64,000 nt of DNA from Flavivirga sp. 57AJ16 (GCF_028736925.1 NZ_JAQZAT010000002.1:310001-374000), one strand, 5' to 3'; positions 1 through 9,768 are shown, counted from the first letter of the stretch. Numbers and translations: made by a program. Notes: a model not told the origin generated them from the letters alone.

Positions 1-465
1 GCCTTTATTATTCTGGATGAGCCTACAAATGGTTTGGACCCTAATCAGATCATAGAAATTCGTAAACTCATCAAGGAAATTGCAGAAGATCGTGCGGTTT
101 TATTGTCTACACACATGCTTACAGAAGTACAAGCTATTTGTGATTATATATATATGATAGAGCATGGTAAAATGGTTTTTTCAGGAAAGATAGAAGATTT
201 TGATAGCTATTTAACTCCCAATACCATATTTGCTAGATTACTTGAAATGCCCTCTGTTGAGTCTCTAAAGCAAAATCTAGAGGGATTAGAGCACGTGGAA
301 GAAATGGGAGGGCCAAACTATCGATTAACATTTAACAATTTAAATGGTGCAACAGAACGGATTGTTATATCAAGTGTCAAAAACAATTGGCGACTGGATG
401 AAGTTCGAGCTGAGAAGAATTCAATGAACGACGTGTTCTCAGCATTATCAAAAAAAGAAAATTAA
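1..465 (+). CDS. ABC transporter ATP-binding protein, GldA-like (5' end outside window)
   Basis: This is the C-terminal half of an ABC ATPase whose start lies before base 1. The frame is open from base 1 and opens with the Walker B segment FIILDEPTNGLDP, followed by the H-loop LSTHMLTE. The Walker A and LSGG motifs must lie upstream. The rest matches the C-terminal region of GldA-type ATPases and resembles the complete paralogue at 16159-17088 over its whole length. The stop is 4 bases before the permease gene, so the two form one operon and presumably one transporter: this protein would hydrolyse ATP on the cytoplasmic face. The substrate is unknown. The TTG at base 34 is not the real start, because the Walker B motif lies in front of it. 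Confidence 0.93.
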   Translation, partial: AFIILDEPTNGLDPNQIIEIRKLIKEIAEDRAVLLSTHMLTEVQAICDYIYMIEHGKMVFSGKIEDFDSYLTPNTIFARLLEMPSVESLKQNLEGLEHVEEMGGPNYRLTFNNLNGATERIVISSVKNNWRLDEVRAEKNSMNDVFSALSKKEN

Positions 466-469
466 GCTT

Positions 470-2803
470 ATGAAAATGATATTGAAAATAGCGAGAATGG
501 AACTGCAAAAATTGTTTTATTCTCCAATAGCATGGTTGATTCTGATAATTTTCAGCATTCAATCTGGCATAGCTCTTATGGACATGATTAGTAACTATGT
601 AAGAAGTGCATCTTTAGGATACAATAATAGTAATATAACATTTAATATTTTTTCAGGTCCATACGGAGTATTTAGTAGCATTTTAAGAAATCTCTATTTA
701 TACATTCCGCTACTAACTATGGGATTGTTGAGTCGGGAATTTGGTTCTGGCTCCATTAAACTTTTATATTCTTCGCCTATTTCTAACCTGCAAATTGTTT
801 TGGGGAAATTTGTTTCCATGATGATTGTTGGCCTAGCTATGGTATTAATCATATTTACAGAGGTATTGTTAGGGGTTCCGGCTGTTAAGGATTTTGATTT
901 GCCTTTGGTATTAACGGGAATATTGGGAATATATTTAGTAATATGTACATACGCAGCTATAGGGCTTTTTATGTCCTCTTTAACGACCTATCAAATAGTA
1001 GCAGCTATAGGGACTTTTGCAACATTATTTGTTTTGGGTCAGGTAAAAGATGTATGGCAAGATGTGGAGTTTGTTAGGGATATTACTTATTGGTTATCAA
1101 TAAGTGGTAGATCGGGAACCTTAATTAATGGCCTTATATGTAGTGAAGACCTTCTGTATTTTATACTCGTTACGGGGTTATTTATTGCCTTTACGCTGTT
1201 CCGTTTAAAAGGTCTTAGGGAAAAAAGCCCCAGTTATATTTCTTTTGCACGGTATTTAGGTGCCTTTTCAATAGTAGCTGCCATTGGTTATGTTAGCACG
1301 CTTCCTTCCTTAATGGCCTATTATGACTCTAGTCGTACCAAGATGAATACCCTAACAGAGAACAGTCAGGAAGTGATATCGAAGTTAAAAGGCAAAATAG
1401 AATTGACCACCTATGTTAACATATTCGATCGGTTTTATTCTTTTGGCGCACCCATCGCACAAAAGCGCGATATGGATCGGTATAAGCAATACAGTAGATT
1501 TTATCCTAATATGGAATTCAGCTATAAATATTATTATGCACTTCCTATTGATGAGCGTTCATTAAAAAGTCATCAGAGTCGATACGAAGGTCTTACAGAG
1601 GAGCAAACGCTTGAAAAAGTATGTGATATTTATGATGTTAATACAAATAAATTTAAACCGGCCACAGCTTATGCCGAGGAGATAGATTTGAAGGTGGAAT
1701 TAAACCGTATGGTAACTACTATAAAAACTGAAGACGGAAAAAAAATCAACCTACGTTTATTTGATGACCAAATGGTTTATCCGGACGAGTCACAAATAAC
1801 AGCGGCTTTTAAAAACCTGGTAGCTGATTTGCCTGTAGTGGGCTTTGTTAAAGGGCATGGAGAAAGAGATGTTAACGATTATGGTTCTCGAGGATATTTC
1901 ACAATAACAGAGCAAAAACCTTTCCGTTATGCTTTAAAAAATAATGGATTCGATTTTAAAGAATGTGAACTCTACGTTCCTGTCCCAAAAAATATCAATA
2001 TTCTGGTTATTGCAGATGTAAAGACATCATTTTCAGATAAAGAGTTGCAGAATTTGACTAATTATATCAATCGTGGCGGTAATTTAATTATAGCTTGTGA
2101 TTTGAAGCGTCAGGAAAATATGAATCCGCTTGTAGATCAGTTTGGTGTTACATTTATGGACGGACAAATAGTTGAGCATAACAAAAATTATACATTAGAT
2201 TTGGTGACGGCCCAACCTACCAAATCTGCTAAAGAATTAATGTATCATTTTTCCCAGTTGTCCGATAGAGGGGGTGTTGTTAGCATGAATGGCGTCGTAG
2301 GTATTTCCTATAAAGAAAAAAAGGGATATAGTTATACGCCAATATTGACTTCAGATGTTGTGGAACAACAAAAAGCATTAGACTCTTTAGGTTCTTGGAA
2401 CGAATTGCAAACAACAGATTTTATTGATGATGTGCCTCAATATAATCCTGAAACAGGAGAAACGCTAGGGGCATTAACCACGGCATTGGCAGTAACCAGA
2501 CAAGTTAATGGCAAAGAGCAAAAGATTATGATTCTTGGAGATGCTGACTGTTTGAGCAATGGCGAATTAATGCAACAAAGAACAGGTTTTTTTGCGATGA
2601 ATTATAGTATGGTAGCGGGCATGTTTTATTGGCTATCAGATAATGAAGTGCCTATAGACGTTAGGAGGCCTACCCCGCCAGATGATAAAATATATTTAAA
2701 TAAAGACGATGTTGGCATCCTTAAGATTCTATATAAAGTCATTATTCCTTCTTTGTTGGCATTATGCTTCTTATTTATTTGGCTGCGCAGAAAAGGCCGT
2801 TAG
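470..2803 (+). CDS. GldF-GldG fusion-type ABC transporter permease/auxiliary protein
   Basis: This 777-residue protein joins two gliding-type ABC subunits. Residues about 1-245 are a GldF-like ABC-2 permease: an amphipathic start (ARMELQKLFYSPIAW) and about six membrane segments. From about residue 255 it becomes GldG-like: a membrane anchor, a large extracytoplasmic ABC-transporter auxiliary domain (including the conserved EITAAFK-type stretch and PVVGFVKGHGERD), and a last membrane helix near residues 750-770 followed by RRKGR. In flavobacterial gliding genes gldF and gldG are usually separate, and GldA/F/G support gliding or type IX secretion. This one is probably a paralogue with another cargo, since it sits beside MutS-like and SusCD genes. 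A second full paralogue lies at 17117-19402. Confidence 0.9.
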   Translation: MKMILKIARMELQKLFYSPIAWLILIIFSIQSGIALMDMISNYVRSASLGYNNSNITFNIFSGPYGVFSSILRNLYLYIPLLTMGLLSREFGSGSIKLLYSSPISNLQIVLGKFVSMMIVGLAMVLIIFTEVLLGVPAVKDFDLPLVLTGILGIYLVICTYAAIGLFMSSLTTYQIVAAIGTFATLFVLGQVKDVWQDVEFVRDITYWLSISGRSGTLINGLICSEDLLYFILVTGLFIAFTLFRLKGLREKSPSYISFARYLGAFSIVAAIGYVSTLPSLMAYYDSSRTKMNTLTENSQEVISKLKGKIELTTYVNIFDRFYSFGAPIAQKRDMDRYKQYSRFYPNMEFSYKYYYALPIDERSLKSHQSRYEGLTEEQTLEKVCDIYDVNTNKFKPATAYAEEIDLKVELNRMVTTIKTEDGKKINLRLFDDQMVYPDESQITAAFKNLVADLPVVGFVKGHGERDVNDYGSRGYFTITEQKPFRYALKNNGFDFKECELYVPVPKNINILVIADVKTSFSDKELQNLTNYINRGGNLIIACDLKRQENMNPLVDQFGVTFMDGQIVEHNKNYTLDLVTAQPTKSAKELMYHFSQLSDRGGVVSMNGVVGISYKEKKGYSYTPILTSDVVEQQKALDSLGSWNELQTTDFIDDVPQYNPETGETLGALTTALAVTRQVNGKEQKIMILGDADCLSNGELMQQRTGFFAMNYSMVAGMFYWLSDNEVPIDVRRPTPPDDKIYLNKDDVGILKILYKVIIPSLLALCFLFIWLRRKGR

Positions 2804-2815
2804 TAATATGTTTTA

Positions 2816-2851
2816 GAACGTACGTGGTAAAACTTTTTACCACGTACGTTC
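2816..2851. terminator. 17-bp perfect inverted repeat, probable terminator
   Basis: Arms 2816-2832 and 2835-2851 are perfectly complementary (5' arm GAACGTACGTGGTAAAA), with A and T runs at the tip. It follows the GldFG stop by 12 bases and precedes the MutS-like pair. No T tract follows the 3' arm, so a role in mRNA 3'-end formation or processing is as likely as intrinsic termination. Confidence 0.6.
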
Positions 2852-2876
2852 ACTTAAAAAATTGAATGATTAATCT

Positions 2877-4208
2877 ATGGCATTTAAAGCAGACAACCAG
2901 ACGATCAACGACCTTCGGATTATTGGCCAGGGCAAGGGGAACGATATCTATAGCTTGTTCAACAAGACCAAGACCCGAGGAGGCGCAAAAATCCTCAAGG
3001 ACATGTTTATGTACCCCCGTTCCCGGGCCGATGAAATCACCCATAGGGTAAACACGATCAAATATTTTAAAGAAGAGGGCACTGTATTTCCTTTCAACAA
3101 TGCCATTTTCGACACCATTGAGCTTTATTTGGGCGATACCGACGAACGTACCCGGCTTGTGACCCATTCAGACGGTGTAAAGCGTAAATTCGATCATATT
3201 ATAGGAGCAGATGCCCATTACCAACAAATCAGTAAAGGTGTTTCAGACACGCTTCAGTTCCTTATTGATTTAAACAGGTTTGTTGCCACCAAGGGAAACA
3301 AGCCAATAAAGGAGGACCTACATAAAGACATGGGTGCGGTAAAGGCCATTCTTGATACGCCACCAATAGTATTTATAAAAAGTATGGAAAAAGTTGGCAA
3401 ACGTTCCTATGCCAAAACGGTAGAGTACGACCAGTTGTTCCGTTTCACGATTAGAAAGGATATTCTAAAACTGCTCCATTATGCCTATGAAGTAGATGTT
3501 TTCATAGCGGTAGCAGAAGTCGCCCAAAACCTGGGCCTTACTTTTGCAGAGATCGAGAATGGGAAAAACAACATTATAGAGATGAAAGGCGTGTACCACC
3601 CGCTGGTACCGGGAGCGGTCGCCAACGACATTGTTATCACCGAGGAGAACAACATGGTTTTTTTGACCGGTGCCAACATGGCGGGCAAGTCCACCTTTAT
3701 GAAAACCTTCGGGATTGCCGTGTACCTGGCACATGTCGGTTTTCCCGTTCCGGCAAAACGAATGCGCTTGAGCATGCAAAACGGCATGTTCACCACTATA
3801 AACCTAGCAGATAACTTAAATATGGGCTTCAGCCATTTCTATGCCGAGGTTTCCCGGGTCAAGAAAGTGGCAGAAGCCGTAAACGGCAACGAGCGCTTGA
3901 TCGTGGTCTTTGACGAGCTCTTTAGGGGCACCAACGTAAAGGATGCCTATGAAGCTACAGTTGCAGTAGTAGGTGCCCTTGCCAACAAGCGCAAGTGTAC
4001 GTTCATTATTTCCACCCATATCATTGAAGCAGGCGCGGATTTAAAGGTCATGAAGGACAATATAAGGTTCCTGTACCTGCCAACGGTGATGAGAGGGACT
4101 AGGCCCGAATATACCTATACGCTTAAAGAGGGCATAACCAGCGATCGCCATGGGATGCTCATCATAGAAAATGAAAAGATCTTGGACATTTTAAAAACCG
4201 ATGCATAA
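2877..4208 (+). CDS. Short MutS-like ATPase, copy 1
   Basis: This is a 443-residue MutS-family protein. It has the lever/core region and the C-terminal ATPase, but lacks the N-terminal mismatch-recognition domain of true MutS (about 850 residues). The Walker A motif is GANMAGKST (residues 265-273). The NLNMGFSHFYAEV stretch corresponds to the MutS signature region. Walker B is LIVVFDEL (341-348), and H381 sits in FIISTHI. It has no signal peptide, so it is cytoplasmic. It overlaps the next gene by one base (TAATG), which implies translational coupling, and probably a heterodimer of the two paralogues, as MutS ATPase domains act as dimers. Its substrate is unknown. Mismatch repair is unlikely given the missing domain and the transporter/peptidase neighbours. 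Confidence 0.88.
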   Translation: MAFKADNQTINDLRIIGQGKGNDIYSLFNKTKTRGGAKILKDMFMYPRSRADEITHRVNTIKYFKEEGTVFPFNNAIFDTIELYLGDTDERTRLVTHSDGVKRKFDHIIGADAHYQQISKGVSDTLQFLIDLNRFVATKGNKPIKEDLHKDMGAVKAILDTPPIVFIKSMEKVGKRSYAKTVEYDQLFRFTIRKDILKLLHYAYEVDVFIAVAEVAQNLGLTFAEIENGKNNIIEMKGVYHPLVPGAVANDIVITEENNMVFLTGANMAGKSTFMKTFGIAVYLAHVGFPVPAKRMRLSMQNGMFTTINLADNLNMGFSHFYAEVSRVKKVAEAVNGNERLIVVFDELFRGTNVKDAYEATVAVVGALANKRKCTFIISTHIIEAGADLKVMKDNIRFLYLPTVMRGTRPEYTYTLKEGITSDRHGMLIIENEKILDILKTDA

Positions 4209-5536
4209 TGGAATTTGTAACCGATAAACAGACCTTGGACGACTTGAACATTTTAGGTAAATATAAAAACAATTCCATATTCAGTTTGTTTAACCGCACC
4301 GTGACCACGGGAGGGAGCTGGCTGTTGGAAAAAATGTTCCAGAACCCTTTTACGACAACAGAAGATATCAATAAGCGGGCAAAAGTATTTGCTTTTTTCC
4401 AGAAGATAAATGTTTCGCTGCCCTTTACTGCAGGAGAATTTGAAATCGTGGAGAACTATATCCGCAATGCGGAAACCAAAAACAGGCTTGTAGCCGCTTT
4501 TAATATTTCAAGAAGCCGTTTGTCAAATTACATTGCCAACGAGAAAGAGTACCCGGTACTACGGGAAGGCCTGGAGAAGAGCATAGCAGTGTTCTCAAAG
4601 TTAAAAGGATTGATAAAAACGATTGGAGAACAGTCAAACGACACCCCTTACCGGGAAAAAGTAAAAAAGATACAGGACTTATTAAGCAATAAACATTTTG
4701 ATCTGGCATATGGGTGCATTGGCATAAGCCCTTTGCCCTATAAAAAAGTTTTGCAACTGGATTATATCTTCAGGGGCTTATTAAATGAACAGCTTGAAGA
4801 TTTATTAAAAGAGCTTTATGAACTCGATGTGTACATCACGGTATCCAATGTTTCAAAAGAAAATGGCTTTGTCTATCCCCAAGCGGAGGATAAGGAAGAA
4901 CAATATATGAACATCAAAGGGCTTTACCACCCCAGTATCCCGAATGCCATTGCCAATGACGTACATATAGGAAAGGAACAGAACGTGTTCTTTTTGACCG
5001 GTGCAAACATGGCCGGGAAATCGACCCTTATGAAGTCCTTCGGAGTGGCGGTCTACCTGGCGCACATGGGCTTTCCGGTGGCGGCAAAAGAGATGACGTT
5101 TTCATTGCACGATGGCATATACACCTCCATCAATGTTCCGGACGACATTACCCAGGGCCACAGCCATTTTTATGCAGAGGTACTGCGCGTAAAGCATGTG
5201 GCTGAAGAAGTCGCTACCAACAAGCAATTAGTGGTCATTTTTGATGAACTATTTAAAGGCACGAATGTCAAGGACGCCTCAGACGGGACCATTGCCATAG
5301 TGGATGCTTTTTCCAAAAGGGATGGAACGTTTATCATATCCACCCACATCATGGAAGCAGGGGAATCACTTAGAAAGAGCAACGACAAGTTGTTCTTTAG
5401 GTACCTGCCAACGGTGGTAAAGGGAAGGGTACCGACATATCCCTATATTTTGGAAGACGGGATCACCGATGATAGGCAAGGCATGATGATCATTGAAAAC
5501 GAAGGGATTATTGATATAATCAATGGTAATCAATAA
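4208..5536 (+). CDS. Short MutS-like ATPase, copy 2
   Basis: A 442-residue paralogue of the preceding gene, recognisable along its length: both begin with a DxQTxxDLxIxGxxKxNxIxSLFN pattern. It keeps Walker A (GANMAGKST), the signature stretch (DDITQGHSHFYAEV), Walker B (LVVIFDELFKGTN) and the switch histidine in FIISTHI, so both copies look ATPase-competent. As in copy 1, the N-terminal mismatch-binding domain is absent. The start ATG overlaps the upstream TAA by one base. The central region (residues about 90-200) differs strongly from copy 1, so the pair probably has distinct partner or ligand surfaces. The process served is unknown. The M16 peptidase follows after 134 bases. Confidence 0.87.
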   Translation: MEFVTDKQTLDDLNILGKYKNNSIFSLFNRTVTTGGSWLLEKMFQNPFTTTEDINKRAKVFAFFQKINVSLPFTAGEFEIVENYIRNAETKNRLVAAFNISRSRLSNYIANEKEYPVLREGLEKSIAVFSKLKGLIKTIGEQSNDTPYREKVKKIQDLLSNKHFDLAYGCIGISPLPYKKVLQLDYIFRGLLNEQLEDLLKELYELDVYITVSNVSKENGFVYPQAEDKEEQYMNIKGLYHPSIPNAIANDVHIGKEQNVFFLTGANMAGKSTLMKSFGVAVYLAHMGFPVAAKEMTFSLHDGIYTSINVPDDITQGHSHFYAEVLRVKHVAEEVATNKQLVVIFDELFKGTNVKDASDGTIAIVDAFSKRDGTFIISTHIMEAGESLRKSNDKLFFRYLPTVVKGRVPTYPYILEDGITDDRQGMMIIENEGIIDIINGNQ

Positions 5537-5670
5537 TGATAGTCTAAAAAAACCAAGATGTATAACGTTTTAACAAAGCATTAAATGGTATGTCCACTAT
5601 TCAAAAAGGCATAAATATAATAAACTTATTAAATAGGGACGTCCTAATTAATACAAGCAAATAAAATAAT

Positions 5671-8484
5671 ATGAAGCGTATTTTAATTTTCACTTTTTCA
5701 TTACTTATGGTGTTTGGCCATAAAGGTTTTACGCAACCACTGGATTATAATGAAAAATTACCAGTAGATAAAACCATAAAAAAAGGCGTGCTACCCAATG
5801 GCATGACCTATTATATAAAGAGTACCGATGTGGTAAAGGATGCCGCCAGTTATTACATCATCCAGAACGTGGGCTCGATATTGGAGGACGACGACCAAAG
5901 GGGTCTGGCCCATTTTCTGGAGCACATGGCCTTCAACGGGACGGAAAATTTCCCGGGCAAGGGCATCTTGAACACCCTGCAGGAGCACGGGGCGGTATTC
6001 GGCAAGGACATCAATGCGTACACCGCTTTTGATGAGACGGTGTACAACCTGAACAACATCCCCACCAAAGAAGGCCTGGTCGATACCTGTTTGGCCGTTC
6101 TAAGGGATTGGTCAAATTACCTGTTGTTAACAGATGGGGAGATCGATGCGGAGCGCGGAGTTATAAAGGAAGAGTGGCGCACCCGGCAAAACGGCCAGAT
6201 GCGCCTTTACCAAACATCGATGCCAATAACATATAATGACTCAAAGTATTCCCGGCGCATGCCCATTGGGCTGATGTCGATAGTGGAAAACTTTGAATAC
6301 AAGGCACTTCGCGATTTCTATCACGACTGGTACCGAACCGATCTGCAGGCCATAGCTGTAATAGGCGACATCGATGTAGACGGGGTCGAGCAGAAAATCA
6401 TAGAAAGATTCTCAAAAATTCCAGCTGTAGAAAATCCAAGAGAACGGTTTGAGGTCAATATTCCAGATAATGAAGAGATGCTGTACAGTTTGGGAACGGA
6501 TCCCGAGGTGTCCTCCGCATCCATAAGCTTTGGCATCCGCCATAAAAAAAGCCAGCACCCGGAAACCATTGAAACGCTAAAGCAACAGTTGTTAAGGTCT
6601 GTGGCAATAAGTGCCATATCATCTAGAATTTCAGAACAGGCCCAAAAACCAGAAGCCCCATTTTTAGGGGCAAGGGTAGGTTACGGTCCCTTGTCCAGAA
6701 CATCCAATGTTTTTTCGATCTCAGTAAGCCCTAAAGAAAACCAGCAAAAAGAAGCTTTTGAGGCCGTTTTGACCGAAGTTGTCAGGGCCGTGAAATTTGG
6801 GTATACACAATCGGAGATCAATAGGGCCATTGCCCAAATAAAAAGCACATACGAGAATCAAATTGCCAAAAAGGACAATATAGGCCATGGACAAATTGAA
6901 CGTGCTATTCAAGGTAATTATCTAGAAAACAAAACCATTACAGATGTTGAAAAGGAGTATGAAATAGTGGCACAGTTGATTCCAGATATCACACCAGATA
7001 AACTGCACCAGGCCATAAAAAGAATATATGCCCAAAAGAACAGGTATTTAAATGTAACAGGAGTAGAAAAGCAAGATAATTTAACAGAAAAAGAAGCTAA
7101 ACAAATTATCGCCCTTGTGGAAAACAATAACAGCCTAAAACCATATTCAGAAGATATGGAAGGAAAGAACCTAATGTCTGGAACAGCTATTAAAAAAGGA
7201 ACGATTTTAGAAGAAACATCAAATACCGATTTGGGGTCTACCACATTTGTACTGGACAATGGGGTAAAGGTACATTACAGGTTTGTGGACAAAGACAAAG
7301 ATAATGTAGCCCTATACGCTACGAGCTATGGAGGGATGTCACTTTTAGCTGATGCCGACCTGCCCTCTGCAAGTTTAATGGGGAACCTGATTTCAATGTC
7401 CGGATTGGGCGATTTCCCGGCAACAGACCTAAGAAAGGTCTTGGCAGGAAAAACGGCCAATGTCAAGATCGGTTTGGGAGGTATTTCAGAGAGTATTTCA
7501 GGAGCTTCAAATACAAAAGATGTCGAGACCATGCTGCAAATGGTGCACCTGTATTTTGTAAAGCCCCGTTTCGATGAGCAAGCCTTTCAAGTTTTAAACA
7601 GCAACATAAGCAACTATATAACACGAAGAAGCCAAGATATAAATGAAAAAATGAAAGACAGCCTAACAGTTGCAATATATGGGGAGAACAACCCTAAAAG
7701 CCACCTGTTCAATCAGGAATATGCAGATAAGGTTTCATTCGAAGGGATCGAAAAGATTTACAGGGAACGTTTTGCGGATGCCTCCGATTTTGAGTTTTTT
7801 ATAGTGGGCGATGTCAAGGAAAACGATTTAAAACCCCTCTTGGAAAAGTATCTGGCCAGTATTCCTACAAACAACATCCATGAGCAATATAAAGATAATG
7901 GAGCCGAATGGATTTCGGACAATATCGATAAGGACATTTTTTTTAAAATGGAAGACCCAAAAGCCTCTGTAAATATTTCCTATAAAAAAGAAATTCCCCA
8001 TTCAATTAAAAACAGCATTTGCACAAAAGCACTGGGGGACATTTTACAATTGAGGGTGACGGAAACCATAAGGGAAGAAGCTGGAGGGGCCTATAGCCCA
8101 AGGGTATCGGCAAGCTTATCACGCGAACCAAGACCAGTGGCCTATGTTAACTTTAGTTTTGACTGTAATCCGGATCTAGCAGATAAATTAACAAAAATAG
8201 CCAAGAAGGAATTACAAAACATTGCAAATGGTAATATTAAAGAAGAAGATTTAAATAAAGTTAAGACAAACTTTATAAAAGAGCGAGAACAGTCAAAAGA
8301 CAGAAATAGTTATGACATGGCATTGCTTACCAACTTCTTTATGTACAATTATAATATTGATGATCCCAAAAATTTTGAGGACATCGTAAATGGGATGACC
8401 GCTAGGGACGTTCAGGAAATGGCGGGCAAGATTTTAAACGGCGCACAAACCTATGAGATCGTGTTCAAGCCTTTAAAGCAGTAA
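5671..8484 (+). CDS. Secreted M16 (insulinase-type) zinc metallopeptidase
   Basis: A 937-residue insulinase/pitrilysin-family peptidase. Residues 1-21 form a signal peptide ending FTQ, so the enzyme is periplasmic or surface-facing. The inverted zinc motif H81-FLE-H85 and the distal ligand E161 (in ERGVIKEEW, 76 residues after H85) are intact, so the N-terminal lobe should be active. A second M16 C-terminal domain pair from about residue 500 lacks the motif, as usual for the non-catalytic half of a single-chain clamshell. Such enzymes cut peptides short enough to enter the chamber. Its place between the MutS-like pair and a SusCD system suggests trimming of a peptide ligand; that is inference. 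The first third is visibly more GC-rich than later parts. Confidence 0.93.
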   Translation: MKRILIFTFSLLMVFGHKGFTQPLDYNEKLPVDKTIKKGVLPNGMTYYIKSTDVVKDAASYYIIQNVGSILEDDDQRGLAHFLEHMAFNGTENFPGKGILNTLQEHGAVFGKDINAYTAFDETVYNLNNIPTKEGLVDTCLAVLRDWSNYLLLTDGEIDAERGVIKEEWRTRQNGQMRLYQTSMPITYNDSKYSRRMPIGLMSIVENFEYKALRDFYHDWYRTDLQAIAVIGDIDVDGVEQKIIERFSKIPAVENPRERFEVNIPDNEEMLYSLGTDPEVSSASISFGIRHKKSQHPETIETLKQQLLRSVAISAISSRISEQAQKPEAPFLGARVGYGPLSRTSNVFSISVSPKENQQKEAFEAVLTEVVRAVKFGYTQSEINRAIAQIKSTYENQIAKKDNIGHGQIERAIQGNYLENKTITDVEKEYEIVAQLIPDITPDKLHQAIKRIYAQKNRYLNVTGVEKQDNLTEKEAKQIIALVENNNSLKPYSEDMEGKNLMSGTAIKKGTILEETSNTDLGSTTFVLDNGVKVHYRFVDKDKDNVALYATSYGGMSLLADADLPSASLMGNLISMSGLGDFPATDLRKVLAGKTANVKIGLGGISESISGASNTKDVETMLQMVHLYFVKPRFDEQAFQVLNSNISNYITRRSQDINEKMKDSLTVAIYGENNPKSHLFNQEYADKVSFEGIEKIYRERFADASDFEFFIVGDVKENDLKPLLEKYLASIPTNNIHEQYKDNGAEWISDNIDKDIFFKMEDPKASVNISYKKEIPHSIKNSICTKALGDILQLRVTETIREEAGGAYSPRVSASLSREPRPVAYVNFSFDCNPDLADKLTKIAKKELQNIANGNIKEEDLNKVKTNFIKEREQSKDRNSYDMALLTNFFMYNYNIDDPKNFEDIVNGMTARDVQEMAGKILNGAQTYEIVFKPLKQ

Positions 8485-8708
8485 ACGGAACAATTGAAAT
8501 GTCCACAAAGGGAATGGGAAGCAGGTTTTTTTGTATAGATCCAAAAAAACAGAAAACGATTGATAATGCATCTTAATTTTAGTTAAAGCGATCATTCCCT
8601 TTAAGGCATAAGAGACCAAAACAGTAACCCGAAATAACCATGTTGATTTAAAATGATCATAAATTATTTTATAGTTGTTTTTTTGAGTTAGTCACTTAAA
8701 TTGGATTA

Positions 8709-8728
8709 TTTTAATTCATAATTGGTAT
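8709..8728. repeat. Solitary end of a short inverted-repeat element
   Basis: The 20 bases TTTTAATTCATAATTGGTAT are identical to the right terminal repeat of the element at 45291-45453. No partner arm is visible upstream within 300 bases, so this is a lone end, probably left by a deleted or diverged copy. Confidence 0.7.
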
Positions 8729-8734
8729 TAGTTG

Positions 8735-8769
8735 CACGGCACTCCAGTGATGGGGTGTCGTGTTTTTTT
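8735..8769 (+). terminator. Rho-independent terminator
   Basis: A 12-bp stem (arms 8735-8746 and 8751-8762, two G-U wobbles) with a GTGA loop is followed directly by seven T residues. It lies 250 bases after the M16 stop and reads on the plus strand. The minus strand lacks a T tract, so it would not stop the convergent sigma-factor transcript. Confidence 0.8.
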
Positions 8770-9057
8770 AAAGCAGAACAGTATATTGTTTTTTCATAAT
8801 GAGCTCTAGGCATGTATGGGAACGTTGACCAACTGGAGTGTCCATGTTTTGTTTAATATTGTATTTAAAGCTCTATATCAATTAAAGGTGCAGTGATTCA
8901 ATGTTGTACCCGTTGCACGGTCGTTGCTTTTGATGTCTTTTGTAGTCAATAATGTTATTTTTTATAGAATATTGCTGTTTAATTGTCGCTGTTGTTTCAT
9001 TGATGCAGACTATTTCTAATCCTGACAGGATTTTTTTAATTAAAACACATACAATAA

Positions 9058-9636
9058 TTAAGATTTTAAATAAACAAACACATTCCTAATAAAGAACATG
9101 ATTAACTTATCATTGTCAAACCCTTTTCTTATTTTTTTAAAGGCAGAACTCATGTGTGATTCTACCGTTTTTTTTGAAATATTCAATCTTTCAGCAATTT
9201 CATTATACTTGAGTCCATCTAATTTATTTAGTTCTAATACCTTTTTACATACAGGAGGTAAGGAGTCAATAAGCTTTTTTAATTTTTTAATTCGGTTATC
9301 TAACATTTCAGTATCTTCCATTATAGAATCTCTCAAGGCTTGTGCTTTAATGTCGTCCAATAAATTCTGCCTGCGTTTAATTTTTCTGTATTGATCTATA
9401 TAGGAAGTATATGAAACCCAATATAGATAGCCTTTTACGGTTTTATCAATATTTAATTCATGCCTATTTATCCATAAGTTCATAAACACCTGCTGAACAA
9501 CATCTTCTGCTACATTAATGTTGTGAGATAGCGATTTGATATAACGCACAAGCAACTTGTAATACTTTTTAAAAAGCATATCAAAAGCGGCACGATCATC
9601 GTTTTTAATTTTTTGTAATAATTCAAGGTCTTTCAA
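9058..9636 (-). CDS. FecI-type RNA polymerase ECF sigma factor
   Basis: A 192-residue sigma-70 family factor of the Bacteroidetes ECF type. Region 2 is near residues 20-85 (AEDVVQQVFMNLWINRHE). Region 4 is near residues 125-180: LPPVCKKVLELNKLDGLKYNEIAERL, then the recognition helix region NISKKTVESHM. The start codon is TTG; no ATG fits the family start. It is divergent from the FecR gene at 9769 with 132 bases between, unlike the more usual fecI-fecR tandem order. With FecR and the STN-bearing SusC at 11388 it should form a cell-surface signalling circuit: ligand binding outside releases the factor, which then turns on the receptor genes. The circuit is inferred from family knowledge. Confidence 0.92.
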   Translation of the reverse strand: MKDLELLQKIKNDDRAAFDMLFKKYYKLLVRYIKSLSHNINVAEDVVQQVFMNLWINRHELNIDKTVKGYLYWVSYTSYIDQYRKIKRRQNLLDDIKAQALRDSIMEDTEMLDNRIKKLKKLIDSLPPVCKKVLELNKLDGLKYNEIAERLNISKKTVESHMSSAFKKIRKGFDNDKLIMFFIRNVFVYLKS

Positions 9637-9768
9637 TACGAAAATGATAATTTAATGAATATAAAGCATCGAAATATACATAATAAATAACTTTTTTTAA
9701 TTTTTGACTAGGGGTTTTTACAAACTCGTATCGATATAATAGTACACAGGCTACAAATTTATAATTTA

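Larger units (their letters stand above)
8485..9057. other. Intergenic region with terminator and one repeat end
   Basis: No convincing gene lies in these 573 bases. The stretch holds a solitary 20-base repeat end (8709-8728) and a strong intrinsic terminator (8735-8769), both listed separately. A string of T bases followed by GAGTTAGTCA (8677-8693) recurs near 45800, which suggests fragments of the same dispersed repeat in both places. The remainder is AT-rich and separates the M16 gene from the convergent sigma factor gene. Confidence 0.6.

Noticed and set aside
1-2803. The gldA-gldF-gldG gliding genes themselves
   Set aside because: Two paralogous fused copies lie beside SusCD and peptidase genes; nothing here shows either is the gliding locus, so no gld symbol is given.
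2877-5536. True MutS mismatch repair genes
   Set aside because: Length and missing N-terminal recognition domain exclude canonical MutS, although the ATPase motifs are of MutS type.
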